Part shown: positions 55,748 to 64,000 of the stretch, one piece after another
Layout: every line of letters starts with the position of its first letter
Numbering within the stretch: the first letter of the stretch is position 1
DNA from: Curtobacterium sp. VKM Ac-2922
GTDB lineage: Bacteria > Actinomycetota > Actinomycetes > Actinomycetales > Microbacteriaceae
Assembly (NCBI RefSeq): GCF_022815645.1
Contig: NZ_JALGRO010000003.1
Span: forward strand, 1 to 64,000
Length of the DNA: 64,000 nt
Reading direction: 5' to 3'
The notes under the pieces: generated by a model
What the model was told of the DNA's origin: nothing
The model's input: only the letters and a program-made list of their open reading frames with translations
Databases searched by the model: none
Program-made: the position numbers and the translations under genes

Positions 55748-58596
55748 TCGTCGCGCTCCTCGTCGAAGGTGGTGGCGGGTTCGTCGGCCTCGAGGACGTT
55801 CGAGGTGGCGCGGCGTCGGCGCGGTGCGGTCGGCACGGCGAGCAGTGCCGCTGCGCCGAACACCACCCCGAGCACGACCAGGTACAGCGCGTGGGTCGCC
55901 TTCGACGCGCTGGAGCCACCGCCCGTGCGGTCGACCGTGCCGTCGTAGTGGAACAGCTGGCCGTTCGTGGTGTCGCCGATGCTGGTGAACCGGGCGTCCT
56001 GCCCGATCGCACCGGCAGCACGGTCGTGCACCTGCTGGGCGAGTGCGTCGTCCGAGGCGTCGTCGAGCAGCACGAAGCTGATGCCGAGCTCGCGGAGCGC
56101 GGGTTCCGGGTCGTAGCCGCTGCGGCTGGCCAGGTTGCCCGCGAGCGTCGCCAACCGCGACCCGGACGGGCTCAGCGACAACGCGGTCGCGTCGAGCGTC
56201 GACTGGTCGTCGAGGGTGGACCCCTGCCCACGCTCGAGCGACACCGCGAGGGAGCCGTCCGACTGCGGTTCGACGACGAGCGTGCCGACGTCGGGGTTCG
56301 CCTGCGCCTCGGCGTTGACGTACGCGCTGAGCACGCGGCCGGTGGTCGGCTGGATGACCGCGGTGCCGAGGTAGAAGGCCGCGAAGGCCGGCGCGACCGC
56401 GACCCCGGCGAAGACCGTCGCGACGAGGCCGACCACGGGCGCCTGGCGTGGCACGGTGTCCACGCCGATGCAGGCCGCGACGACGATCGCGAGCCAGTAC
56501 ACGCTGAGCCCGCTGCCCGGCCAGACGATCGTGGTGGTCGACCCGACGCCGGTGACGGTCACGTGGGTCGCGGCGAAGGCGGTCGCGAACCCGAGCAGCG
56601 CCGCGAGCAGCGCCGTGCCGGCGACCGACCAGCGGTGCCCGAGCACCGCACCGATCGCGGTCGCGGCGATGGGCAGTGCCAGGACGGCCAGGGCGACGGG
56701 GAGCGCCGCGGCGACCAGGTCGAGCGGGGAGCTCGCCGACAGCCAGCCGTTCCAGTCGGGCAGGGGCTGCCCGATCGCGAGTTGCAGCGCCGAGGGCGCC
56801 CGGGTGGCCGAGGGCACGCCCGGGTCGGCGAAGACGCCGAGCAGGTTGCCGCGGGCGACCTGGGTCAGGACGAGCGGGACGAACAGCACCGCGGCCGGCA
56901 CGGGGATGAAGACCCGGCGGTGCGCGTGACGCCATCCAGCAGCCAGCGCGACGAGCCACCCGATCAGCAGGACGGGCAGCAGCGACGGAGCACTCGCTGC
57001 GACGGCGGCGAACAGCAGCGCGGCGCCCGAGGCCGAGGCCCACGACCGGTGCGCCTCGAGCACGGTGAGGAACAGCCACGGCAGCAGCACGTGGGCGATG
57101 ACCGCGCCGAGGTGCCCCGTGGTCACGGCACCGACCAGCGTGGGAGCGATCGTGTAGAGCGCCGCGCCGATGACGGGCACCCACATGCGGGTGGTCAGCT
57201 TCCGCACGACGAACCACGCGCCGAGCGCGGACACCGGGAACGCCAGCAGCACGACGACCACGACGGCGGTCGACGGCGACCAGAACACGATCGAGCCGAG
57301 CACCGCGAGCACCGCGGCGAAGGGGTCGCTCGGCCCGGTGAACCCCGTGCCCAGCGAGTGCCAGCCGTAGCCGACGTTCTGCCACAGCTGCGCGACCGAG
57401 GTCGACAGCGGCAGCAGACCCCCGCCGGTCAGCGCCGGCGAGCCGAGCAGCGGGAAGAGCGTGACGACGCTGAGCAGGGCGGCCGCCAGCACGACCCAGA
57501 TGCCGCCGTCGCCCAGGAACGACGCGCGGGCCAGCGGTGCGTCCTCGACCCGCGCGAGTTCGACGTCGCGCGAGGTCGTCCGCCGCTCGTGCACCCGCCG
57601 CCAGCTGATGCGCAGGGGTTCGACCGCGGCCCACCCGAGGCGCTTCGAGCGCGCGAGTGCCGTGCGGGACCGCGCGGTGCCACCGCCGAACGCGACCGCG
57701 AACGCCGCGGCGAGTTCGCCGGACACGGCGGCCGGGTGCTTCGCGACGAGGTGCCCGACCGCGCGTCCGACCGCGAACGGCACGAGCGTCAGCCAGTGCA
57801 GCCACAGCAGGCCGGCGGGCGCGTAGGTCATGCGACGGTGCAGCTGCGCCTGACGGTGCAACCGGACCCGGCGGGCCTCGGACACGCGCTTGCGGCCGAA
57901 CTCCTCGATCGGGCCGGCCGTCGTCGCGCGGGCGTCCGGGACGACGGCGACACGGTGGCCGGCGAGGCGGACGCGCACGCAGAAGTCCAGGGCGGCGTCC
58001 ACGTCGGGCAGCGCGGGGTCGAAGCCGCCGAGCACCTTCCAGACCGAACGACGCACGAGCATGCCGCCGGCGGCGACGGCCATCACGTCGGTGTTCCGGT
58101 CGTGCTGGCCCTGGTCGAGCTCGTCCTGCACCAGGACGAGCGACCGGCCGAACCGGGTCATGCTCTCGCCGAACGCCCGGATGCGGGACGGGTCGTCGAC
58201 CGCGGTGAGCTTCGGGCCGGCGACCGCGACGGACGGAGCGATCTCGACCGCGGCGAGCATCTCGGCGAGCGCGGTCGGCGCGGGCGCGTTGTCGTGCCCG
58301 ACGAGCCAGAGCCACTCGTCGACGGACTCGTCCGACTCGGGGTGCGGTGCGGCCTGTTCGCCGACGGCGACCGCGTCGCCGAACGACCGTCCGGCGGGGA
58401 TGCGCGTCAGCTGGGCCGAGCCGCCGAACTCGAGTTCGGCGGTGGAGCCGTCCGTGGACCCGACGTCGACGACGACCAGGTTGTCGGGGTGGCGGGTCTG
58501 GCTCGCGAGGGCTGCCAGGGTCCGGTCGAGGTGGTCGGCCCCGTTCGCGACCACCAGGACGGCTGTGACACGGGGCTGAGCGGAACTGGGCTGCAT
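55744..58596 (-). CDS. glycosyltransferase family 2 fused to a large membrane domain
   Basis: 950 residues. The first 250 or so form a GT-A glycosyltransferase with the nucleotide-binding start VTAVLVVANGADHLDRTLA and VVVDVGSTDGSTAE. After a basic link come 11 or more membrane segments (about 260-750) with an interrupted GT-C-like loop region and a soluble stretch, then a C-terminal membrane segment. The ATG at 58596 is preferred over the GTG at 58608 that would overlap the TAGAGT -10. The sugar and acceptor are unknown; a cell-wall glycan is likely. Confidence 0.85.
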   Translation of the reverse strand: MQPSSAQPRVTAVLVVANGADHLDRTLAALASQTRHPDNLVVVDVGSTDGSTAELEFGGSAQLTRIPAGRSFGDAVAVGEQAAPHPESDESVDEWLWLVGHDNAPAPTALAEMLAAVEIAPSVAVAGPKLTAVDDPSRIRAFGESMTRFGRSLVLVQDELDQGQHDRNTDVMAVAAGGMLVRRSVWKVLGGFDPALPDVDAALDFCVRVRLAGHRVAVVPDARATTAGPIEEFGRKRVSEARRVRLHRQAQLHRRMTYAPAGLLWLHWLTLVPFAVGRAVGHLVAKHPAAVSGELAAAFAVAFGGGTARSRTALARSKRLGWAAVEPLRISWRRVHERRTTSRDVELARVEDAPLARASFLGDGGIWVVLAAALLSVVTLFPLLGSPALTGGGLLPLSTSVAQLWQNVGYGWHSLGTGFTGPSDPFAAVLAVLGSIVFWSPSTAVVVVVLLAFPVSALGAWFVVRKLTTRMWVPVIGAALYTIAPTLVGAVTTGHLGAVIAHVLLPWLFLTVLEAHRSWASASGAALLFAAVAASAPSLLPVLLIGWLVALAAGWRHAHRRVFIPVPAAVLFVPLVLTQVARGNLLGVFADPGVPSATRAPSALQLAIGQPLPDWNGWLSASSPLDLVAAALPVALAVLALPIAATAIGAVLGHRWSVAGTALLAALLGFATAFAATHVTVTGVGSTTTIVWPGSGLSVYWLAIVVAACIGVDTVPRQAPVVGLVATVFAGVAVAPAFAAFYLGTAVIQPTTGRVLSAYVNAEAQANPDVGTLVVEPQSDGSLAVSLERGQGSTLDDQSTLDATALSLSPSGSRLATLAGNLASRSGYDPEPALRELGISFVLLDDASDDALAQQVHDRAAGAIGQDARFTSIGDTTNGQLFHYDGTVDRTGGGSSASKATHALYLVVLGVVFGAAALLAVPTAPRRRRATSNVLEADEPATTFDEERDE

Positions 58597-58680
58597 GACG
58601 GGCGTCACTCTACGGTCTGGAGGCTCGGCACCGGCCCGCCGTGGCGGCGCGCCGTGAACCTGTGGAGACGATCACCGCAG

Positions 58681-58701
58681 GGTGCGGGGCGGGCCCGCAC
58701 C
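58681..58701. terminator. hairpin after whiB2
   Basis: GGTGCGGG and CCCGCACC, perfect 8-bp arms with a 5-nt loop. An outer imperfect stem carrying GGAGGCTCGGCACC and GCACCGGGCCTCC may extend it from 58625 to 58712. Confidence 0.6.
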
Positions 58702-58736
58702 GGGCCTCCACGGCGGGTTCCCGTCGCGCTGACCGC

Positions 58737-59057
58737 TCAGGCGCGCTTCCGCAGCTTCCGGCGCTCACGCTCGGACAGGCCGCCCCAGATGCCGAACCGC
58801 TCGTCGTTCTCGAGCGCGTACTCCAGGCACTGCGACCGGACCTCGCACGACGTGCAGATCTTCTTCGCTTCGCGGGTGGAGCCGCCCTTCTCGGGGAAGA
58901 AGGCCTCGGGGTCGGTCTGCGCGCAGAGCGAGTCGACCTGCCACGCGAGGGCGTCGTCCTGGTCGGTGTCCGCTCGTCGGACACCGGGGACGCCGAGCGC
59001 CACGGGGTCGACGTGCCAGTCTTCCGGAACTCCGGCGTGGAAGTCGGAACCGCTCAC
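58737..59057 (-). CDS. whiB2: WhiB2/WhmD-type iron-sulfur regulator
   Basis: 106 residues. Cysteines C45, C68, C71 and C77 form the cluster site. GIWGG (89-93) and the end ERRKLRKRA are the DNA-contact part. The N-terminal 40 residues are longer than in WhiB1, as in WhiB2, the septation regulator of mycobacteria and WhiB of Streptomyces. The GTG at 59057 is chosen because AAGGGG lies 8 nt upstream; an ATG at 59087 is possible. The gene sits between the glycosyltransferase and galE. A near-consensus promoter lies upstream. Confidence 0.9.
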   Translation of the reverse strand: MSGSDFHAGVPEDWHVDPVALGVPGVRRADTDQDDALAWQVDSLCAQTDPEAFFPEKGGSTREAKKICTSCEVRSQCLEYALENDERFGIWGGLSERERRKLRKRA

Positions 59058-59123
59058 CCTGATCACCCCTTGGTTTCTCGCTCGCAACGCAGCGCCCCGG
59101 ACCCTGTCGGACGATGTCGTTGC

Positions 59124-59157
59124 CTGTAATTACAGCGGTGTGATTCCGAAAGGTCAA
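59124..59157 (-). promoter_or_regulatory. whiB2 promoter with palindrome over the -10
   Basis: TTGACC (59157-59152) and TGTAAT (59134-59129) with a 17-bp spacer on the minus strand, the best promoter in the window. The -10 is half of a perfect 12-bp palindrome CTGTAATTACAG (59124-59135), a likely regulator site. The start codon is 72 nt further. Confidence 0.7.
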
Positions 59158-59280
59158 GTCGCGGATCATAGAACGCACTGACCGTTCCGGCGTGTCATGT
59201 CCCCCGTACGGGCGTGTCGCGCCGGTTCTGTCGGCCGAGCGGGGGACAGTTCCTGTCCCTCAGGACACGCGCCCTGTGCC

Positions 59281-60243
59281 TCAGGCCACGCGTCGGCGGG
59301 CTTCCCAGGCACTCGTGACCATCTGGTCGAGCGTGTGCCGCATCGCCCAGTCCAGGTCGCGCGCCGCTGCCTCGCCCGTGGCGACGATGCGGGCGGGGTC
59401 CCCGGCGCGTCGCGGCGCGACCTCGGGCTCGAAGGCGATGCCGGTGCCCCGCGCCATGGCGTCCATGATCTGGCGGACGCTCACGCCGTCCCCGCTGCCG
59501 AGGTTGTAGGCGCGGTCGAGGGGCGCACCCGCCTCGAGCTTCGCGGCCGCGACGGCGTGCGAGTGCGCCAGGTCGGCCACGTGCACGTAGTCCCGCACGC
59601 ACGTGCCGTCGGGCGTCGGGTAGTCCGTGCCGTTGATGCGGGGCGTGCGACCGGCCAGCAGCGCGTCGAACACGAGCGGGAACAGGTTGTGCGGGCTGGC
59701 GTCGTACAGGTCGGGCTCCCCCGAGCCGACGACGTTGAAGTAGCGCAACGACGTCGTGGTGAAGCCCCGGGCGACCTCCATGTCGCGCAGCAGCCACTCG
59801 CCGATGAGCTTGGACTCGCCGTACGGCGACTCCGGGGCCTTGGGCGTGGACTCGACGACGTTCTCGACGTCGGGCGTGCCGTAGACCGCGGCACTCGACG
59901 AGAAGACGACCTTGTCGACGCCGACCTCGGCCATCGCGCGCAGCAGCGTCGCCATGCCCGTGACGTTCTGCTCGTAGGTGTGCAGCGGGCGCTCCACCGA
60001 GACGCCGGCGTACTTGAAGCCCGCGACGTGCACGACGCCGGTCACCGCGTGCTGGCGCATCGTGTCGGCCAGCAGCGCGCCGTCGAGGATCGTGCCCTCG
60101 ACGAACGGGACGTCCCGGGGCACGAAGCCGCGGAACCCGCTCGAGAGGTCGTCGAACGCGACGGTGTCGATGCCGGCGGCGCCGAGGGCGCGGACGACGT
60201 GGGACCCGATGTACCCGGCACCGCCGGTGACCAGCCAACTCAT
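59281..60243 (-). CDS. galE: UDP-glucose 4-epimerase
   Basis: 320 residues, extended short-chain dehydrogenase. It interconverts UDP-glucose and UDP-galactose. NAD motif TGGAGYIG (6-13), SSSAAVYG near 113-120 and the catalytic YGESK near 138-142 are present. GalE-like enzymes for other UDP-hexoses are hard to exclude. The ATG at 60243 is chosen because TACCGT lies 7 nt before it. Next to manA, so likely part of sugar nucleotide supply for envelope glycans. Confidence 0.92.
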   Translation of the reverse strand: MSWLVTGGAGYIGSHVVRALGAAGIDTVAFDDLSSGFRGFVPRDVPFVEGTILDGALLADTMRQHAVTGVVHVAGFKYAGVSVERPLHTYEQNVTGMATLLRAMAEVGVDKVVFSSSAAVYGTPDVENVVESTPKAPESPYGESKLIGEWLLRDMEVARGFTTTSLRYFNVVGSGEPDLYDASPHNLFPLVFDALLAGRTPRINGTDYPTPDGTCVRDYVHVADLAHSHAVAAAKLEAGAPLDRAYNLGSGDGVSVRQIMDAMARGTGIAFEPEVAPRRAGDPARIVATGEAAARDLDWAMRHTLDQMVTSAWEARRRVA

Positions 60244-60250
60244 GCTGGTC

Positions 60251-60256
60251 ACGGTA
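60251..60256 (-). promoter_or_regulatory. -10 element for leaderless galE mRNA
   Basis: TACCGT on the minus strand, 7 nt before the ATG at 60243. Confidence 0.5.
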
Positions 60257-60289
60257 GCGGACCCGGACGACGCGGTCGGCGTCCGTGCG

Positions 60290-61501
60290 TCAGTCGGTCG
60301 GCGTGCCGGTCGCGATGAAGACCGTCGAGGTGAGCCCGGCCGCCGAGTCGGCCTCGACCGTGACGTCGCCCTCGTCCGGCGTGATGAAGCAGGACTCCCC
60401 CTGGCGCAGCAGGGTCGCCGACGTCGCGCCCACCAGCGTCACGACCCCCTCGGTGCAGACGGCGATCGAGGGACCGGACAGCGGGGCGACGCCGCCGGTG
60501 CTCAACCCGACGGGCGCACCGTCCCCGGTCACCCGGACCAGGGCGAACCCGACGCCGGCCGGGGCGAAGCGGTCGACGCCGACGGCGAGCTGCTCGGGTT
60601 CGAGCAGCGGCGCCGGGTACGCGGTGAAGTCGAGCACGCGCAACAGCTCCGGCACGTCGACGTGCTTGGGGGTGAGACCGCCGCGCAACACGTTGTCCGA
60701 CGGCGCCATCAGCTCGATGCCGAGTCCGTCGAGGTACGCGTGGATGTTGCCTGCCGGCAGGTACATCGCCTGGCCGCGGGTCAGGGTGACGCGGTGCATC
60801 AGCAGCGAGACCACGATGCCGGGGTCACCGGGGTACGACGCAGCGAGCGACGCCACCGTGGCGGTGTTCGGGCTCGGGTCCGGCACGTCCTGGGCCAGGT
60901 GGCTGGCGGCGTCGACGACCGCCTGCGCCGACGGGTCGGCCGTCTCGAGCCAGCGGACCGTGTCCTCGAGGCCCTGCTGCAGGTGCGCCACCAGTGGGCC
61001 GAGCCGCCCGCTGCCGGCGTCGAGCGCCCGGACGTCGGCCAGGGTCTCGGCGACCGGTCGGAAGCCGCTCAGGGCCTCGAACCGGTCGCTCAGGGCCACC
61101 ACGAGCTCGGGCTTCGGGAACGGGTCCTTGTAGTTGCGCGCCGGGTCGTCGATCGGGACGCCCGCCGCCTGTTCGCGGTCGAAGCCCTCGCGCGCCTGCT
61201 CGGGTGTCGGGTGCGCCTGCAGCGACAGCGGTGCCGCGGCGGCCAGGACCTTGAGCAGGAACGGCAGGCCCGTGCGGTCCGCGCCGAGCGCCGTCTGCGG
61301 CTCGTCGGCGATCCAGTCGAGGACGGTGTCGGCACCACCGACCATCGCCGGGTTCACGACGACGCTCGGGCTGCCCGGGTGGGCGCCGAGCCAGAGTTCG
61401 GCCTGCGGGGCGCCGGTGACGGTCCGTCCGAGCAGCTCCGGGAGGGCCGTGACGGACCCCCAGGCGTAGTCGCGCGGGGTGTTGGTGATGCCGAGGAACA
61501 T
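60290..61501 (-). CDS. manA: mannose-6-phosphate isomerase, class I
   Basis: 403 residues. It interconverts mannose 6-phosphate and fructose 6-phosphate, feeding GDP-mannose. Zinc ligands fit Q95 and H97 (SLQAHP), E132 (FPKPEL) and H254 (NIHAYLDGLGIELMA). ATG start with TACGCT 6 nt upstream. Divergent from the ligase-like gene. Confidence 0.94.
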   Translation of the reverse strand: MFLGITNTPRDYAWGSVTALPELLGRTVTGAPQAELWLGAHPGSPSVVVNPAMVGGADTVLDWIADEPQTALGADRTGLPFLLKVLAAAAPLSLQAHPTPEQAREGFDREQAAGVPIDDPARNYKDPFPKPELVVALSDRFEALSGFRPVAETLADVRALDAGSGRLGPLVAHLQQGLEDTVRWLETADPSAQAVVDAASHLAQDVPDPSPNTATVASLAASYPGDPGIVVSLLMHRVTLTRGQAMYLPAGNIHAYLDGLGIELMAPSDNVLRGGLTPKHVDVPELLRVLDFTAYPAPLLEPEQLAVGVDRFAPAGVGFALVRVTGDGAPVGLSTGGVAPLSGPSIAVCTEGVVTLVGATSATLLRQGESCFITPDEGDVTVEADSAAGLTSTVFIATGTPTD

Positions 61502-61507
61502 GCCCCG

Positions 61508-61513
61508 AGCGTA
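61508..61513 (-). promoter_or_regulatory. -10 element for leaderless manA mRNA
   Basis: TACGCT on the minus strand, 6 nt before the ATG at 61501. Confidence 0.55.
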
Positions 61514-61532
61514 TCGGCCGCTCGCGCGGCGT

Positions 61533-61538
61533 TAGCCT
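61533..61538 (+). promoter_or_regulatory. -10 element for leaderless ligase-like gene
   Basis: TAGCCT, 7 nt before the GTG at 61546. It lies back to back with the manA -10 (61508-61513). Confidence 0.55.
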
Positions 61539-61545
61539 GGACCCC

Positions 61546-62925
61546 GTGACGAACACCTGGCCGCTGGCCCGCGGAGCCGTGTCCGAGCGCGAGGCCTTCG
61601 CCTTCGGCGCCGCCGTGCTGTTCACGGTGTTCGCCGGCGACGCCGTGCCGAACGCGCTGACCTGGTACGGAGCCGCACTCGTGTGGGCGGCCATGGGCGC
61701 CTGGGGCGTGGTGCTGACGGTGCGCGCGAAGCCGACCGTCGCCCGGACACCGCGCGCGCTGTGGATCTTCCTGGCGTGGTGCCTGGTCACGGTGGCGTGG
61801 TCGCACTGGCACGCCGCGACGCTCGCCAGCATGGTGGCGCAGGTGCTCTGCGCGCTGGTCGCCTTCGTGATCGCCTCGACCCTGACGTGGCGCCGCATCC
61901 TCGACGCGGTGAGCCTGGCGATGCGGTGGGTGCTGCTGCTGTCCCTGCTCTTCGAGGCCGTCGTCGCCGTGGTCGTCCGGCACCCGATCGCCCCGATCTG
62001 GACCGACTACGGCGACCGGACGGTGCCGGACGCCTTCTACTTCTCGCGCGCCGAGCTGTTCACCGGCGGGCGCATCCAGGGTCTGCCCGGCAACGCCAAC
62101 CTGCTCGCGATGGTGGCGCTGCTCGCCGCGATCGCGGTGGCGGTCCAGCTCGCCGAGGGCCGGATGCGTCGCGCCCGGGCGATCGGCTGGCTCGTCGTCG
62201 CCGCGGTCGTGTTCCTGCTGACGCGTTCGTCCACGGTGGTGGTCGCCGCCCTGGTCGTCGGGGTCGTGTTCCTGGTGGCCGTGTGGATCCGTCGCACGCC
62301 GACGGACCGCCGGACACCCCGGTACCTCGCGCTCGCCGGGGTCGTCGTCGTGGTGGCCGGCGTCGGCGTCGCAGCGCGCGGCGTGCTGCTCGGACTGCTC
62401 GGCAAGAGCTCGGACCTGACCGGCCGCGGCGAGATCTGGGGGCACGTGCAGGGCCTGATCGACCAGCACTCGGTCATCGGCTGGGGCTGGATCGGGTACT
62501 GGTGGCCGTCGATCCCGACGCTCGCCGACCTGGCCCACCGCAAGGGCGTGACCTACCTGCAGGCGCACGACGCGTACCTGGACGTCTGGATGCAGACCGG
62601 TGTCGTCGGGCTCGCGCTGTTCGTCGTCTACGTCGCCACCACGCTCGCCCGGTCGTGGGCGTGCGCGACGCGGATCGGGTACGACGCCGCACTCCGACCC
62701 CGCTCGTTCGACCCGGTGTCCCTGCTGCCCCTGCTCGTCGTGGTCGCCCTGCTCGTGCAGTCCGTCGCCGAGTCACGGCTGCTGTACCAGGGCAACTGGA
62801 TCCTCTTCGCGCTCATCGCGATCAAGTCCCGCATCGTGCTGGTCGGCGAAGAGCCGGTGTCGATCGGTGACGGCCCGCGCACACCGCCGGCGAAGCGGGA
62901 GTTCCGCTGGGCCGGCACCCGCTGA
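61546..62925 (+). CDS. O-antigen ligase-like (Wzy/WaaL) membrane protein
   Basis: 459 residues with about 11-12 membrane segments. The family's large outer loop is near 285-365 and contains RGEIWGHVQGL and QAHDAYLDVWMQTG, the Wzy_C-type signature. It would polymerise or ligate lipid-linked glycans outside the membrane. In a Gram-positive it probably acts on teichoic or cell-wall polysaccharides. A polar tail ends the protein. Confidence 0.85.
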   Translation: MTNTWPLARGAVSEREAFAFGAAVLFTVFAGDAVPNALTWYGAALVWAAMGAWGVVLTVRAKPTVARTPRALWIFLAWCLVTVAWSHWHAATLASMVAQVLCALVAFVIASTLTWRRILDAVSLAMRWVLLLSLLFEAVVAVVVRHPIAPIWTDYGDRTVPDAFYFSRAELFTGGRIQGLPGNANLLAMVALLAAIAVAVQLAEGRMRRARAIGWLVVAAVVFLLTRSSTVVVAALVVGVVFLVAVWIRRTPTDRRTPRYLALAGVVVVVAGVGVAARGVLLGLLGKSSDLTGRGEIWGHVQGLIDQHSVIGWGWIGYWWPSIPTLADLAHRKGVTYLQAHDAYLDVWMQTGVVGLALFVVYVATTLARSWACATRIGYDAALRPRSFDPVSLLPLLVVVALLVQSVAESRLLYQGNWILFALIAIKSRIVLVGEEPVSIGDGPRTPPAKREFRWAGTR

Positions 62926-62940
62926 CGCGTCCCGTCAGCG
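62920..62940. terminator. hairpin over both stop codons of a convergent pair
   Basis: CGCTGACG and CGTCAGCG, a perfect 8-bp stem with loop CGTCC. The stop TGA of the ligase-like gene (62923-62925) and the stop TGA of the minus-strand gene (62937-62935) are both in the stem. Confidence 0.7.
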
Positions 62941-64000
62941 CAGCACGAGGGCGCAGGGGACGGCCGTGCTCCACGGTGCCGTCCGGACCTCGACGGATCC
63001 GGACGGGTCCGCCCGGCAGGCGGTCACCCCCGCCTGCACCTGTGGGGCCCAGGCCGGACCGTCACTGCGCTGGGTGACGCCCGGCGCGACGTTCGTGACC
63101 GCCGCGGCGACCACCACGGCGATCGCGACCCAGGCCGCGGTGCCGCCGGCCAGCCCGGCGACGACCCCCCGTCGCGAAGCCGGCCGTCGCAGGGACCAGG
63201 TCCGTGCGTCGGCGAGGACCGCCGCCGCGAGCACGACCGCGGACGTGAGCAGCACCGCCGACGCGGCCCCGTAGCGGGACGGCTCGGCGCCGACGAACTC
63301 GGCGACGGCCCGCTCACCCCACCCGCCGTTCGCCGTGACGTTGGCGACGAGCCCCGCGGTCCAGACGGCGACCGACCCGCCCGCGAGTGCGACGACCTGG
63401 ATCCGGGCACGCCAGGTGCCGACCACCAGGGCTGCGACGACCAGGACGGCCACCACGGCCACGGGGACCGCCAGGACGACCCAGCCGTGTCTGCCCACCG
63501 CGTCGGCGACCGAGCCGACCCCGCGGGTCCAGGCGCCAGCGACGGGCTGCAGCAGGTAGCCGCGCACGACGTCGCGGACGGTCGGGTCACCCGGGTGCGA
63601 CGGCCGGTACGTGGTGAGCGCGGTGACGACCTGCAGGGTGCCGGCAGCGACGACCACGATCGTCACCGGGAGTGCCCGCAGGCGTTCCGCGGTTGTCGGC
63701 CGCCACCACGCGACGGCGAGCAGCGGCAGGAACAGCAGCGTCTGCGGTTCCGTGAGCACCGCGGCGGCCGCCAGCAGCGCGACGACGGCCGACGACCACC
63801 ACGTGCGCACCCGTGCGCTGACGAGCCACGGGACGAGCACGAGCATGAACCAGTGCAGGTTGGCCGCGTTCCCGCTGATCTCGTACGGCACGACCGGCAC
63901 GAGCACGGGGACGGCGGCCAGCACCAGCCGGAGTGGCCACGCGGGCACGAGGTCACGGGCCAGGACGAACACCGACCCGGCGACGATCCCGACGACCACG
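62935..64000 (-). CDS. large membrane protein, truncated by the window edge
   Basis: Only the C-terminal 354 residues are seen; the gene enters from the right. At least eight hydrophobic segments, with a family-like EISGNAANLHWFMLVLV. It looks like a glucosyl- or mannosyltransferase-like membrane protein of the GT-C kind, but no decisive motif is in view. The last 50 residues are extracytoplasmic, with a possible disulfide pair (VTACRAD and VPCALVLR). Confidence 0.75.
   Translation of the reverse strand, partial: VVVGIVAGSVFVLARDLVPAWPLRLVLAAVPVLVPVVPYEISGNAANLHWFMLVLVPWLVSARVRTWWSSAVVALLAAAAVLTEPQTLLFLPLLAVAWWRPTTAERLRALPVTIVVVAAGTLQVVTALTTYRPSHPGDPTVRDVVRGYLLQPVAGAWTRGVGSVADAVGRHGWVVLAVPVAVVAVLVVAALVVGTWRARIQVVALAGGSVAVWTAGLVANVTANGGWGERAVAEFVGAEPSRYGAASAVLLTSAVVLAAAVLADARTWSLRRPASRRGVVAGLAGGTAAWVAIAVVVAAAVTNVAPGVTQRSDGPAWAPQVQAGVTACRADPSGSVEVRTAPWSTAVPCALVLR

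Noticed and set aside
54353-58315. Open frame of about 1320 codons joining DUF5719 and the glycosyltransferase region
   Set aside because: Only its last 464 codons (DUF5719) are real; the rest is an out-of-frame reading of the glycosyltransferase gene.
55891-59181. Plus-strand open frame of about 1096 codons
   Set aside because: Antisense to the glycosyltransferase and whiB2 genes, with low-complexity Arg-rich translation.

Overview
The window comes from the chromosome of a high-GC actinobacterium. Gene content and order (WhiB1 beside PdtaS, MtrAB-LpqB, WhiB2, DUF3499, SCO4848-like and Rv3235-like proteins, trehalose OtsAB, a B-type 16S leader) point to the Actinomycetia, most likely Microbacteriaceae of the Curtobacterium or Clavibacter kind. 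The genus is an inference from memory of gene content, not a measured result. Almost everything is housekeeping. I see no insertion sequence, integrase, prophage or CRISPR array.

Layout, left to right. 1-207 is the 5' leader of a 16S rRNA operon that runs leftward out of the window. 521-5131 (-) is a serA-leuB-ilvE-FAH amino acid operon. 5287-6122 (-) holds two small membrane proteins, followed by an orphan mtlD. 7578-12705 (-) is ilvD-ilvB-ilvN-ilvC, so the two blocks together hold most of branched-chain amino acid synthesis. 12825-15201 (-) is otsA-otsB (trehalose). 15336-23750 carries a large unknown membrane protein, CorA, an anion permease, an MscS channel, an AnsP-like permease and small proteins. 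24768-27466 (-) is a response regulator, a histidine kinase and a PepSY lipoprotein, with the same TTCAG direct repeat before the regulator and before the lipoprotein. 27938-30689 (-) is an XRE regulator, ImmA-type metallopeptidase, multi-TM protein and hydrolase cassette that starts right beside tRNA-Lys(CTT).

30938-34755 carries Bcp, WhiB1 and PdtaS. 34756-35431 is a gene-free repeat island. 35432-44120 (-) is mtrA-mtrB-lpqB, comF, hpf and secA, an order shared with Mycobacterium tuberculosis. 44266-49898 (+) is a tightly overlapping operon: membrane protein, DUF4129, DUF4350, MoxR ATPase, DUF58. SpoIIM-like and RDD-family genes follow. 51963-60243 holds ahcY, DUF3499, a metallopeptidase-like protein, a giant glycosyltransferase with DUF5719, whiB2 and galE. 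60290-64000 holds manA, an O-antigen-ligase-like protein and a membrane protein cut by the window edge.

Two themes run through the window. At least eleven genes have a TANNNT -10 hexamer only 6-7 nt before the start codon, which predicts leaderless mRNAs and fixes several starts. Gene ends are marked by strong GC hairpins, several from one GGAGGCCCG family. Several short tandem repeat arrays sit at or just after stop codons. The best candidates for undescribed biology are the XRE/ImmA/multi-TM/hydrolase cassette, the TTCAG-operator two-component unit, the 850-residue membrane protein and the dispersed GACGTC palindromic element.
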